Source: Echinicola shivajiensis (GTDB lineage: Bacteria > Bacteroidota > Bacteroidia > Cytophagales > Cyclobacteriaceae). From it: a stretch of DNA of 64,000 bases. Each line of letters opens with the position of its first letter. Position 1 is the first letter of the stretch. Of the stretch, positions 43,312 to 52,094 are shown one piece after another. The stretch lies in contig NZ_JAHHZM010000007.1 of the NCBI RefSeq assembly GCF_018642165.1, forward strand, positions 62,001 through 126,000. Reading direction: 5' to 3'. Made by a program: the position numbers and the translations under genes. The notes under the pieces are model-generated. The model was not told the origin of the DNA. It searched no databases and saw only the letters and a program-made list of their open reading frames with translations.

Positions 43312-44706
43312 ATGATAAAACTATTAATTGGAACACTGACTTTGTTTTTATCGGTATCTACCATCTTAAATGCGCAAAGCAATGCAGTGGTACCTATACC
43401 CACACAGGCTCAGTTAGATTGGCAAAATGCGGAAATGGTTGCCGTTTTTCATTATGACCTTCATGTTTTTGATGGGCTTAAATACAACCAAGCAAAAAAC
43501 AGAATAACTCCCATTGCAGATTATAATATTTTCAATCCCGAAAAACTGGATACCGATCAATGGATAAAATCCATTAAGGATGCAGGCTTTAAAATAGCGA
43601 TTTTAACAGCTACTCACGAAACGGGTTTTGCCCTTTATCAAAGTGACGTGAATCCGTATAGTTTAAAGGCGGTAAAATGGCGTGATGGGAAAGGGGATAT
43701 TGTTCGCGATTTTGTTAATTCATGCCGAAAGTATGGAATTAAGCCTGGTATATATATCGGTATTCGTTGGAATTCATTCTATGGGGTATATGACTTTAAG
43801 GTAAGCGGAGATGATGCTTTTGCAGCGAATCGACAAGCACATTATAATCGCGTTTGTGAAGGTATGGTTGAGGAGCTGATGTCTCGTTATGGGGATTTGG
43901 CAATGGTATGGTTTGATGGTGGTGCCCATGGGCCAGAAAAAGGAGGTGCCGATATATTGCCCATTGTAAAGAAACATCAAAAAAACATCATCTTTTATCA
44001 TAATACCCAGCGTGCAGATATTCGTTGGGGAGGAAGTGAATCAGGTACTGTGCCTTATCCTAGTTGGGGTACCTTTCCGTTTCCCTATTCCCATTCCACC
44101 AACCAAGACGTGATTTTTAAAAATAATTTTCAGCTATTGAAAGAAGGTGACCCCAATGGGGAATATTATATGCCTGCCATGAGTGATGCACCATTACGAG
44201 GGTATAATGGGAGACACGAATGGTTTTGGGAACCCAATGATGAAGCGGGCATTTACCCATTGGAAAATCTAATGAAAATGTATAGTAATAGTGTAGGGCA
44301 TAATACCTCTTTGATTATGGGGTTGACCCCAAATGCTGATGGTTTACTTCCTGAGCCCGACGTACAACGATTAAAAGAGTGGGGCGATGAAATAAATAGG
44401 AGGTTCTCTAATCCTTTGGCCTCCACTTCTGGAGCAGGTAAGGCCTTTAATTTAAAATTAGAAAAAGGGCAAAAAGTCAATCAAATTGTGTTGATGGAAG
44501 ACATCACCCAAGGAGAGCGTGTCAGGAAGTTTAGTTTAGAAGGAAAAACAAAAGAGGGATGGCAAACGATTTTCGAAGGCTCAAGCATAGGGCATAAGTT
44601 TATCCATAGTTTTGAGCCCCAGGTTTATTCTAAAGTGAGGCTTAGGGTTTTAGCATCCAAAGGAGAAGCGCAGGTCCAATCAATGGAAGTATTTTATGTG
44701 GAATAG
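43312..44706 (+). CDS. divergent GH29 alpha-L-fucosidase-family protein (copy B)
   Basis: A 464-residue secreted paralog of the protein at 40674. Long identical runs such as PTQAQLDWQNAE, DAGFKIAI and MVWFDGGAHGPE show the pair arose by duplication. The nucleophile is Asp202. The strand-1 block is HYDLHVFDG here against CWDMHVFDG in copy A, and the HH position reads THETGF, so the two copies differ exactly where sugars are bound. A C-terminal sandwich (about 375-464) has ILMEDI-like strands shared with copy A. The 200-bp gap before it holds no gene. It overlaps the frame, but not the chosen start, of the next gene. Confidence 0.8.
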   Translation: MIKLLIGTLTLFLSVSTILNAQSNAVVPIPTQAQLDWQNAEMVAVFHYDLHVFDGLKYNQAKNRITPIADYNIFNPEKLDTDQWIKSIKDAGFKIAILTATHETGFALYQSDVNPYSLKAVKWRDGKGDIVRDFVNSCRKYGIKPGIYIGIRWNSFYGVYDFKVSGDDAFAANRQAHYNRVCEGMVEELMSRYGDLAMVWFDGGAHGPEKGGADILPIVKKHQKNIIFYHNTQRADIRWGGSESGTVPYPSWGTFPFPYSHSTNQDVIFKNNFQLLKEGDPNGEYYMPAMSDAPLRGYNGRHEWFWEPNDEAGIYPLENLMKMYSNSVGHNTSLIMGLTPNADGLLPEPDVQRLKEWGDEINRRFSNPLASTSGAGKAFNLKLEKGQKVNQIVLMEDITQGERVRKFSLEGKTKEGWQTIFEGSSIGHKFIHSFEPQVYSKVRLRVLASKGEAQVQSMEVFYVE

Positions 44707-44722
44707 TATAAAAAGTATAGAG

Positions 44723-45442
44723 ATGATAAAGCGCAGATCTTTTTTGGTAAAAGTTAGTTTGCTGCTATGTGTGTTATTCATTCCATACAATTTTGAAGCA
44801 CATAGCTCCAACCATAAAATAATAAAAGTGGCTTGTATTGGCGACAGCATAACCTATGGCGCGCGTCTTGAAGATAGAGACGCAGATTCTTATCCCGCTC
44901 AATTACAGGAATTGCTTGGCAAACAGTATGAGGTGTCAAATTTTGGTGTTGGCAGTTGTACGCTAATTAGAAAAGGCATACCAACGGTTTGGGATCAACT
45001 TTCTAAAATTAAAGCATTGGAACCTGATATGATTGTCATTAGTCTGGGAACAAATGATACCTGTGGTATGGGGACCTGTGGCAATAGGAAATGTTGGGAA
45101 TACCAAGATGAATATGAAGCCGATTATAGAGACCTGATTGCAGAGTTAAAAACATTAAAGTCAAAACCTAAAATTTGGATTTGTGCGCCATCTCCTATGG
45201 TTTTGGAAACCCCCGGTCTGGAGGATGATCGTGTGAAGGGACTGACAATACGAAAGCCCAGGCTACAGCAATTAATTGGATATATCAAAGAAGTAGCTGA
45301 TGATGAAAATGTAGGGTTTATTGATTTGAATACCCCACTGGATCATAAGCCTGAGCTGTTTACAGAGAAGGATGGGGTTCATCCCAATAAGGCAGGATAT
45401 AGGGCTATTGCTGAATTGGTTTATAAGGGTATTAAGCAATAA
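44723..45442 (+). CDS. SGNH/GDSL carbohydrate esterase
   Basis: A 239-residue exported hydrolase (signal RRSFLVKVSLLLCVLFIP). Blocks are ACIGDSITYGARLED (nucleophile Ser), VSNFGVGSCTL, SLGTNDTCGMG (block III with extra Cys residues in GTCGNRKCWEY) and EKDGVHPNKAGYRA (Asp/His). It resembles the sialate/xylan acetylesterases found next to fucosidases. The Cys-rich insertion is unusual and may hold one or two disulfides. Start ATG 44723 is 16 bp after the GH29 copy B stop; the frame is open from 44696. Confidence 0.85.
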   Translation: MIKRRSFLVKVSLLLCVLFIPYNFEAHSSNHKIIKVACIGDSITYGARLEDRDADSYPAQLQELLGKQYEVSNFGVGSCTLIRKGIPTVWDQLSKIKALEPDMIVISLGTNDTCGMGTCGNRKCWEYQDEYEADYRDLIAELKTLKSKPKIWICAPSPMVLETPGLEDDRVKGLTIRKPRLQQLIGYIKEVADDENVGFIDLNTPLDHKPELFTEKDGVHPNKAGYRAIAELVYKGIKQ

Positions 45443-45462
45443 ACAGGGAGAAAGCATAAATA

Positions 45463-46917
45463 ATGAGCATAAAACTTATCAAGAGCATCTTCATCATTAA
45501 TTTAATTTTACTTGCAGGATGCGATAAAAAGGAGGGGGAAAAAAAGCCCAATGTTTTATTCGTTTTAGTGGATGATTTAGGCTGGAAGGATTTAGGATAT
45601 TCGGGTAGCACCTTTTATGAAACCCCCAATATTGATCAGCTGGCTGAAGAAGGGGCTGTATTCACCGATGCCTATTCAGCTTGCCCAGTATGTTCCCCTG
45701 CACGTGCAGCGATAATGAGTGGGAAAACACCTGCTCAATTAAACCTTACCGATTATATCCCGGGAAATCGCAGTTTTGGGCCACACGAAGACCAAAAATT
45801 AACTTCGCATCCCTTTAAGCTACAGCTTGATTTGGAGGAATACACCATTGCTGAGAGTTTCAGGGATGCTGGCTATAAAACCATGATAGCAGGGAAATGG
45901 CATCTCGCAGAGGAAGAAAAATACTATCCACAATTCCAGGGCTTTGACATAAACAAAGGGGCCAATAGAACTGGGCATCCAGCAGGAGGCTATTTTTCTC
46001 CCTATAAGAATCCAGAACTGACAGATGGTTATGAAGGGGAATACCTGACTGACCGTTTGACAGATGAGGTAATCAGTTTTATAGAGCAAAATAAGGAAGC
46101 ACCCTTTTTTGCCTACCTTTCATTTTATACGGTTCATCTGCCCATGCAAGGAAAGCCGGATAAGGTGGAGAAATACCGGGAAAAACTGCAGAAAACAGAT
46201 TTCTCCAATAAGGAGTTTGATAAAAATGGCAAGACTTGGGTAAAACAACAGCAAAATATGCCCCATTATGCGGCCATGGTGGAGAGTATGGACGAAAATG
46301 TGGGGCGTATTTTAGCTACCTTAAAAAAACTCAAGCTGGATGAGAATACCATAGTGGTATTTACCTCTGATAATGGAGGAATGGCCACCAGTAATCGTAC
46401 CGATAATATTCCTACTAGTAATTTGCCGCTTAGAGCTGGTAAAGGCTATTTGTATGAGGGAGGAATCCGCGTGCCTATGGTGATTAAATATGCTGATAAA
46501 TACAAAGGTAAAAGCTATGATTTTCCAGTTTCTGGGATAGATTTTTATCCAACCCTATTGGATCTTGCTCATCTTAAACCTGCTCAAGCTATGGGGCTGG
46601 AAGGCATAAGTATCAAGCCTTTGCTTGAGAACAAAGAACAGGAAGAACGGCCTATTTTCTGGCATTATCCCCATTATAGCGGAGGTTTGGGGGGGAGACC
46701 TGCTGGGGCCGTTAGAATGGGAGATTATAAGTTGATTGAGTTTTATGAAGATATGCACTGTGAGTTGTATGATATTAAAAATGATATCGCAGAGAAGAAT
46801 GATTTGTCCATAAAGCATCCCGAAAAGGTAAAAGAGTTAAGGAAAAAATTACATCAATGGCGTTCAAAAGTAAATGCCCAAATGCCCTATCCAAATCCCA
46901 ATTATAAGAATGACTAG
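45463..46917 (+). CDS. S1-family sulfatase lipoprotein
   Basis: A 484-residue formylglycine-dependent sulfatase. The lipobox is LLAGC (Cys20). The metal-binding start is NVLFVLVDDLGWKDLGYSG. The maturation motif is Cys77-Ser-Pro-Ala-Arg81 in ACPVCSPARAAIMSGKTP. Further family blocks are AGKWHLAEEEKY, FTSDNGGMA and the C-terminal AVRMGDYKLIEFYED. It removes sulfate esters from glycans after Cys77 is oxidised by a maturase not encoded here. It sits in the enzyme run 20 bp after an SGNH esterase and overlaps the GH95-like gene, so the target glycan is presumably sulfated. Confidence 0.93.
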   Translation: MSIKLIKSIFIINLILLAGCDKKEGEKKPNVLFVLVDDLGWKDLGYSGSTFYETPNIDQLAEEGAVFTDAYSACPVCSPARAAIMSGKTPAQLNLTDYIPGNRSFGPHEDQKLTSHPFKLQLDLEEYTIAESFRDAGYKTMIAGKWHLAEEEKYYPQFQGFDINKGANRTGHPAGGYFSPYKNPELTDGYEGEYLTDRLTDEVISFIEQNKEAPFFAYLSFYTVHLPMQGKPDKVEKYREKLQKTDFSNKEFDKNGKTWVKQQQNMPHYAAMVESMDENVGRILATLKKLKLDENTIVVFTSDNGGMATSNRTDNIPTSNLPLRAGKGYLYEGGIRVPMVIKYADKYKGKSYDFPVSGIDFYPTLLDLAHLKPAQAMGLEGISIKPLLENKEQEERPIFWHYPHYSGGLGGRPAGAVRMGDYKLIEFYEDMHCELYDIKNDIAEKNDLSIKHPEKVKELRKKLHQWRSKVNAQMPYPNPNYKND

Positions 46918-49243
46918 TAGATTTAACAAATACATTAAAAACCGCTCAAAGAATAGCCTGAAAGTGAAAGCTATGGTTTTTTTTATGGGTATGATAGGCA
47001 TCATGTCATGCCAGGAAAAGGAGGAGGTGATAAAATTCTCCGAGCATGACTTGGTGTTTGATAGTATACCCCATGTTTGGGATGAAGGTATACCTTTGGG
47101 GAATGCTTTTATTGGAGCGCTGATATGGCAAAAAGATACCAAGCTTAGGATGTCTTTGGATCGGGTGGATTTATGGGATATGCGTCCTATGGAAAATATC
47201 CAAAGTAAAAAATTCAGTTTTAAATGGGTATATGATAAGGTCATGGAGGATGATTATAAATCTGTTCAGGATGCTTTTGATGCACCTTATGACAATAATC
47301 CGGCACCATCTAAAATTCCCGGGGCAGCTTTGGAGTTTAATCTGGAGAAGATGGGAAAGGTGCAAGATATTGGCCTGCATTTGGATAATGCAGTTTGTCA
47401 GGTACAATGGGAAAACGGCGCAAATATGCAAACATTTGTCCATGCCAATAAAAATGTTGGATGGTTTGTCGTAACAGGGGCAGATGCCTCTTTTGTGCCG
47501 GAATTGATACCTCCAGTATATGAAAAACCAGCAGATAAAGATGATGGTCCGGTTACAGGCCTTTCCCTGTCCAGATTAGGTTACCAACAAGGAGCAGTAA
47601 CCAAAACAGGGAATAAAATGGTATACAAGCAAAAAGGTTGGGGCGATTTTTATTACCAAGCAGCGGTTAAATGGAAACAGGAAGGTGACAGAATGATTGG
47701 GGTTTGGGCCTTAACTTCATCGATGGATGATGAAAATGCATCAGACATGGTAGATGAGGCTTTGGCATCTCAATGGAACAAAGCCAAAACAGCGCATACG
47801 AATTGGTGGAAAGAATACTGGTCTCATTCCAGTATCAATATTCCAGATCAGTTATTGGAAAAACAGTATTATAATGAAATGTATAAGTTTGGATCTGCTA
47901 CCAGATATGATTCTTATCCCATCTCATTGCAGGCAGTATGGACGGCGGATAATGGGAAATTACCTCCTTGGAAGGGCGATTACCATCATGACCTCAATAC
48001 ACAATTAAGTTATTGGCCTACTTATACCGGGAATCAATTAAAGGCTGGAATGGGATACTTAAATACACTGTGGAATCAACGCAGTGTGCATAAGAAATAT
48101 ACCAAGGACTTTTATGGAACATCTGGATTGAATGTGCCAGGAGTGGCCACGCTAACAGGGGAGCCAATGGGCGGATGGATACAATATGCGTTTTCACCCA
48201 CCGTTTCGGCTTGGTTGGGACAGCATTTTTATTTGCATTGGAAATATTCCATGGACGAAAAATTTCTAAGGGAAAGGGCTTATCCTTATTTAAAAGATGT
48301 GGCCACCCATTTGGAGGAAATCTCTATTATGAAAAATGGAGTGAGAACACTTCCTTTAAGTTCAAGTCCAGAAATTTATGATAATAGTATTAAGGCATGG
48401 TTTAAGGATATAACCAATTATGACTTAGCTTGTATGTCTTTTGCATTCAAGGCTGCAGGGGAAATGGCAACCGAATTAGGTTTGGAGGAAGAAGCTCAAC
48501 ATTGGAGAGCCTTAAGGAAGGAATTGCCAGCTTATGATTTGGACGAGACAGGAGCATTAACCTTTGCGAAGGGACATCCCTATAATGTGTCGCATCGTCA
48601 TTTTTCTAATGTAATGGCCATCCATCCTTTTGGAAATATTGATTGGAGTGATGGAGAAAAGGCCCGAAAAATTATTCAAGCGACAATAGAAAAGCTGGAA
48701 AAAGTAGGACCGGATTACTGGACTGGGTATTCTTACAGTTGGTTTGGAAATATCTTGGCCAGAGCTTTTGATGGAGAAGGGGCTGCCCGGTACTTAAGGG
48801 ATTTTGCCAGTTCATTTTGTCTAAAAAATACCTTTCATGTGAATGGAGATCAGTCTAAATCCGGTAAGTCTACGTTTTTATACCGTCCTTTTACCTTGGA
48901 AGGAAACTTTGCTTTTGCTTCTGGAATTCAAGAGATGCTAATTCAAAGCCATACAGGGATCATTAAAATATTTCCAGCTATTCCAAAAAGTTGGGATGAT
49001 TTGAGTTTTACTGATTTAAGAACTTATGGCGCTTTTCTTATATCAGCAGAAAAAGGAAATGGCAAAGTCGTTTCTGTAAAAGTCAAATCGGAAAAAGGAG
49101 GATTACTGAAACTTGATAATCCATTTAAAACAAAAAATATAAAAATTAATAATTCGAAGTCTTATAAGTGGGAGGGGAATGTTTTGGTAATAGAAACGCA
49201 ACCTGAGGAAATGATTATCATTGAGCAAAGTAGTCCTTCATAA
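46910..49243 (+). CDS. GH95-like alpha-L-fucosidase/galactosidase-family protein
   Basis: A 777-residue exported protein whose layout fits GH95: an N-terminal super-sandwich (EGIPLGNAFIGALIWQKD, SLDRVDLWDMR), then an (alpha/alpha)6 barrel with QAVWTADNGKLPPWKGDYHH, LNTQLSYWPTY and GYSYSWFGNILARAFDGEGA, then FTLEGNFAFASGIQEMLIQS near the C-terminus. The position of the first of two conserved active-site Asn residues holds Asp361 (DLN in place of NIN), so specificity or mechanism may be altered. ATG 46910 overlaps the sulfatase by 8 nt; a later ATG 46973 would start directly at a lipobox (GIMSC). It is the last gene before a terminator. Confidence 0.8.
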   Translation: MTSRFNKYIKNRSKNSLKVKAMVFFMGMIGIMSCQEKEEVIKFSEHDLVFDSIPHVWDEGIPLGNAFIGALIWQKDTKLRMSLDRVDLWDMRPMENIQSKKFSFKWVYDKVMEDDYKSVQDAFDAPYDNNPAPSKIPGAALEFNLEKMGKVQDIGLHLDNAVCQVQWENGANMQTFVHANKNVGWFVVTGADASFVPELIPPVYEKPADKDDGPVTGLSLSRLGYQQGAVTKTGNKMVYKQKGWGDFYYQAAVKWKQEGDRMIGVWALTSSMDDENASDMVDEALASQWNKAKTAHTNWWKEYWSHSSINIPDQLLEKQYYNEMYKFGSATRYDSYPISLQAVWTADNGKLPPWKGDYHHDLNTQLSYWPTYTGNQLKAGMGYLNTLWNQRSVHKKYTKDFYGTSGLNVPGVATLTGEPMGGWIQYAFSPTVSAWLGQHFYLHWKYSMDEKFLRERAYPYLKDVATHLEEISIMKNGVRTLPLSSSPEIYDNSIKAWFKDITNYDLACMSFAFKAAGEMATELGLEEEAQHWRALRKELPAYDLDETGALTFAKGHPYNVSHRHFSNVMAIHPFGNIDWSDGEKARKIIQATIEKLEKVGPDYWTGYSYSWFGNILARAFDGEGAARYLRDFASSFCLKNTFHVNGDQSKSGKSTFLYRPFTLEGNFAFASGIQEMLIQSHTGIIKIFPAIPKSWDDLSFTDLRTYGAFLISAEKGNGKVVSVKVKSEKGGLLKLDNPFKTKNIKINNSKSYKWEGNVLVIETQPEEMIIIEQSSPS

Positions 49244-49449
49244 AGTAGTTTTGAAAAGGTTTAAGCTGATATAGTGTAGCATCTTGAAATTGGCAAGAGG
49301 TATTAAAGGATGATGTTAATTTATTGGGTGCTTGAAAGGTAATTCTCTGACTGTTCCTATTGGAGCCTATAATCAGACTTGGCCGATTCCTATTGAGGAA
49401 ATTACCAATAATAATATCGAACAAAATCCTCTTTACCAATAATCAAAAG

Positions 49450-49482
49450 AAAAGTCTGAGGGTTTCTCAGGCTTTTCTTTTT
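49450..49482 (+). terminator. intrinsic terminator after the GH95-like gene
   Basis: AAAAGTCTGAG (49450-49460) pairs with CTCAGGCTTTT (49466-49476) around a GGTTT loop and runs into TCTTTTT. The other part of the 49244-49564 gap shows nothing. Confidence 0.7.
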
Positions 49483-49564
49483 GCATTTATTTAGACCAAA
49501 CGACCTAATATGTTCTTTTGTCCGTAACAAAGTGATGAACATAAATTATTTGATAAGATATACT

Positions 49565-51952
49565 ATGAAGTTTAAGAAGATTACAGCTGCGTTCCTGAGC
49601 GTCTTTTGTATTTCGTTAATGAGCAAAGCCCAAGATGGAAAGACATTTTATGTGTCCCCAAGTGGGAGTGATAAAAACGCAGGAACTGTGGAATCACCCT
49701 TTGCTAGCATAACCAAAGCTAAGGCAGTCATCAAAGACTTTAAGGAGGAAAACTCCGAAGATCAAGTTAACCTGATCCTCAGGGAAGGAACTTATTATTT
49801 ACAGGAACCATTGGTGTTTGGGCCCATCGAATCCGGCAATGAAGCGGCGCCCTATATAATCCGTGCAGAAGAAGGAAAAGAGGTGGTGCTAAGTGGAGGA
49901 AAGGTACTGGAATTAAAGTGGAAGACGTATGAAAATGAAATATTGGTGGCCAAAGTACCAAAAGGACTTCAGTTCTCCTCTTTGTTTATCAAAGGCCAAA
50001 AGCAAATCAGGGCCCGCTATCCTAATTATCAGGAAGGAGTATATCCGTATAGTGGTTTTGCAGAGGATGCCCTTTCCAAAGAAAGAATCGATAGCTGGAA
50101 TAATCCAACAGGTGGCTTTATACATGCTCTGCACTCCGGGCGCTGGGGAGGAATGCATTATGTGATTACTGGCAAGAATGCAGATGGGACCTTAGCCTAT
50201 GAAGGAGGCTGGCAAAATAACCGTGAAAGTGAGATGCACAAAAGCATGCGTTTTGTAGAGAATATATTTGAGGAATTGGATGCTCCGGGAGAATGGTACC
50301 TTGATACAAAGAAAAGTTTGCTCTACTATTATCCCAATGAAGGGATGGGCAAAGAGGATATTGGACAGGTAGAAATTGCTGTTTTGGAAAACTTGGTAAC
50401 GCTTAAAGGAGAAAAAGACCATCCAGTACAGTATATCAGCTTTGAGGGAATTGAATTTACCCATACTGCCCCTACATTTATGAAGACCGAAGAACAGCTC
50501 ATGCGTAGTGACTGGACAATCTACCGAGGAGGGACTATTTTGATGGACGGAACAGAAAACTGTTCTGTCACTAATTCGGTTTTTAGAAACCTTGGAGGCA
50601 ATGCCATATTTGTAAGTAATTATAACCGTCAGGCGAATATCAGCAGCAACTTGATCGAGGAGATCGGCGGGAGTGCCATCAGTTTTGTGGGCGGAGCCGA
50701 TGCCCTTCGTTCACCGAGCTTTAATTACCATGAGTTTGTCGAAGAGGAAAACCTGGACACGATTCCTGGTCCAAAGACAGCTAATTATCCTTCGAATTCC
50801 ACCGCTTCGGATAACCTGATCAGGAATATAGGCCTGATAGAAAAGCAGGTGGCAGGTGTTCAGATACAGCTGGCGATGGATTTACATATTAGCCACAATA
50901 CCATTTATGATGTTCCCAGAGCTGGTATTAATATAGGAGACGGTGCTTGGGGAGGTCATATCATCGAGTATAATGATGTTTTCAATACGGTAATGGAAAC
51001 AGGTGATCATGGCGCTTTCAACTCTTGGGGAAGAGATCGCTACTGGCATCCCAATCGAAGTAAGATGAATGATTTGACCGCAAGACACCCTGAGTGGATA
51101 AGGTTGGATGCTATCAAAACCACCATCATCAGAAACAATCGCTTCCATTGTGACCATGGCTGGGACATCGATTTGGATGATGGTTCCAGTAATTATGAGA
51201 TTTACAATAACCTTTGCTTGAGTGGTGGTTTGAAGCTCAGGGAAGGTTTTTACAGAACGGTGTACAATAATATCACGGTGAATAATGGTTTCCATCCCCA
51301 TGTATGGTTCAAGGAAAGCCATGATGTCTTTACCCGAAATATCGTGATGACTGCACATAAGCAGATCAGGGTGGATTTTTGGGGTGATAAGGTGGATGAA
51401 AATTTCTTTACCGCAGCTTCTGATTTGAGCAAAACACAAGAGTTTGGGGTAGATGCCAGCTCGGAGTCAGGGAATCCATTATTTGTTGCTCCTGAGGAAG
51501 GTGACTTTAGGGTTCAGACAAATTCTCCAGCAAAAACTTCTGTGGGATTTGAGAATTTTGATATGGATGAGTTCGGAGTGGTTTCTCCTGTGCTAAAGTC
51601 TAAGGCAGGACAACCAAAGATTCCAGATCTTTTATTGGAGAGAAAAGAGGAAGCATCCAAGGTTTATGGCTGGCATGGCTTTAAATTGAAAAAGGTGGAG
51701 ACATTAGGAGAACAGTCTGCAGCTGGATTGAATGAAATTGCTGGAATATTGGTATTGGAGGTGCCTAATGGGTATGATTCTTCTGATATGTCAAAGTTAC
51801 AAAAAGGGGATGTGATATTAAGCAGCTGGGGTGATGAGGTAAATGATGTAATGAGCCTGCAAAAAGCTGAAAAAGGGAATGCTTGGAAAGGGCGAGTGGA
51901 GTTGGAGATTTGGAGAAATCAGTCGGTTATTTCTATTACTATTCCTAAATAA
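49565..51952 (+). CDS. right-handed parallel beta-helix protein (GH141-like) with C-terminal PDZ domain
   Basis: A 795-residue secreted protein (signal KKITAAFLSVFCISLMSKAQ). The mature start KTFYVSPSGSDKNAGTVESP and GGKVLELKWKTYEN are typical of large beta-helix enzymes of the GH141 type. Helix turns follow through about residue 690, with HNTIYDVPRAGINIGDGAWGG, DLDDGSSNYEIYNNL and similar rungs. Residues about 700-795 form a PDZ-like domain (SAAGLNEIAGILVLEV ... LQKGDVILSSWGDEV). GH141 members act as fucosidase or xylanase; the activity here cannot be assigned. ATG 49565 gives the signal peptide; the frame is open from 49481. Confidence 0.75.
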   Translation: MKFKKITAAFLSVFCISLMSKAQDGKTFYVSPSGSDKNAGTVESPFASITKAKAVIKDFKEENSEDQVNLILREGTYYLQEPLVFGPIESGNEAAPYIIRAEEGKEVVLSGGKVLELKWKTYENEILVAKVPKGLQFSSLFIKGQKQIRARYPNYQEGVYPYSGFAEDALSKERIDSWNNPTGGFIHALHSGRWGGMHYVITGKNADGTLAYEGGWQNNRESEMHKSMRFVENIFEELDAPGEWYLDTKKSLLYYYPNEGMGKEDIGQVEIAVLENLVTLKGEKDHPVQYISFEGIEFTHTAPTFMKTEEQLMRSDWTIYRGGTILMDGTENCSVTNSVFRNLGGNAIFVSNYNRQANISSNLIEEIGGSAISFVGGADALRSPSFNYHEFVEEENLDTIPGPKTANYPSNSTASDNLIRNIGLIEKQVAGVQIQLAMDLHISHNTIYDVPRAGINIGDGAWGGHIIEYNDVFNTVMETGDHGAFNSWGRDRYWHPNRSKMNDLTARHPEWIRLDAIKTTIIRNNRFHCDHGWDIDLDDGSSNYEIYNNLCLSGGLKLREGFYRTVYNNITVNNGFHPHVWFKESHDVFTRNIVMTAHKQIRVDFWGDKVDENFFTAASDLSKTQEFGVDASSESGNPLFVAPEEGDFRVQTNSPAKTSVGFENFDMDEFGVVSPVLKSKAGQPKIPDLLLERKEEASKVYGWHGFKLKKVETLGEQSAAGLNEIAGILVLEVPNGYDSSDMSKLQKGDVILSSWGDEVNDVMSLQKAEKGNAWKGRVELEIWRNQSVISITIPK

Positions 51953-52026
51953 TGTGGAAGCTGAAAGTAATTTCGAGCAGAAAATCCCGACACATTTATA
52001 TTGGTATACTTCCTAATAATTATGTT

Positions 52027-52063
52027 GGTCGGTTTAATATATGCCAATAGATTTAAACCGACC
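52027..52063. promoter_or_regulatory. 11-bp inverted repeat in the leader of the third GH29-like gene
   Basis: GGTCGGTTTAA (52027-52037) and TTAAACCGACC (52053-52063) are perfectly complementary with a 15-bp spacer, 32 bp before ATG 52095. No T run follows in either direction. It could be an operator or a leader hairpin. Confidence 0.4.
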
Positions 52064-52094
52064 GAATTCCAATCTAAACATGCGATATAAAAAG

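Noticed and set aside
52041-52094. Upstream start codon ATG 52041 for the third GH29-like gene
   Set aside because: It falls in the loop of the 11-bp inverted repeat and would add a charged leader before the signal peptide; ATG 52095 gives a normal signal.
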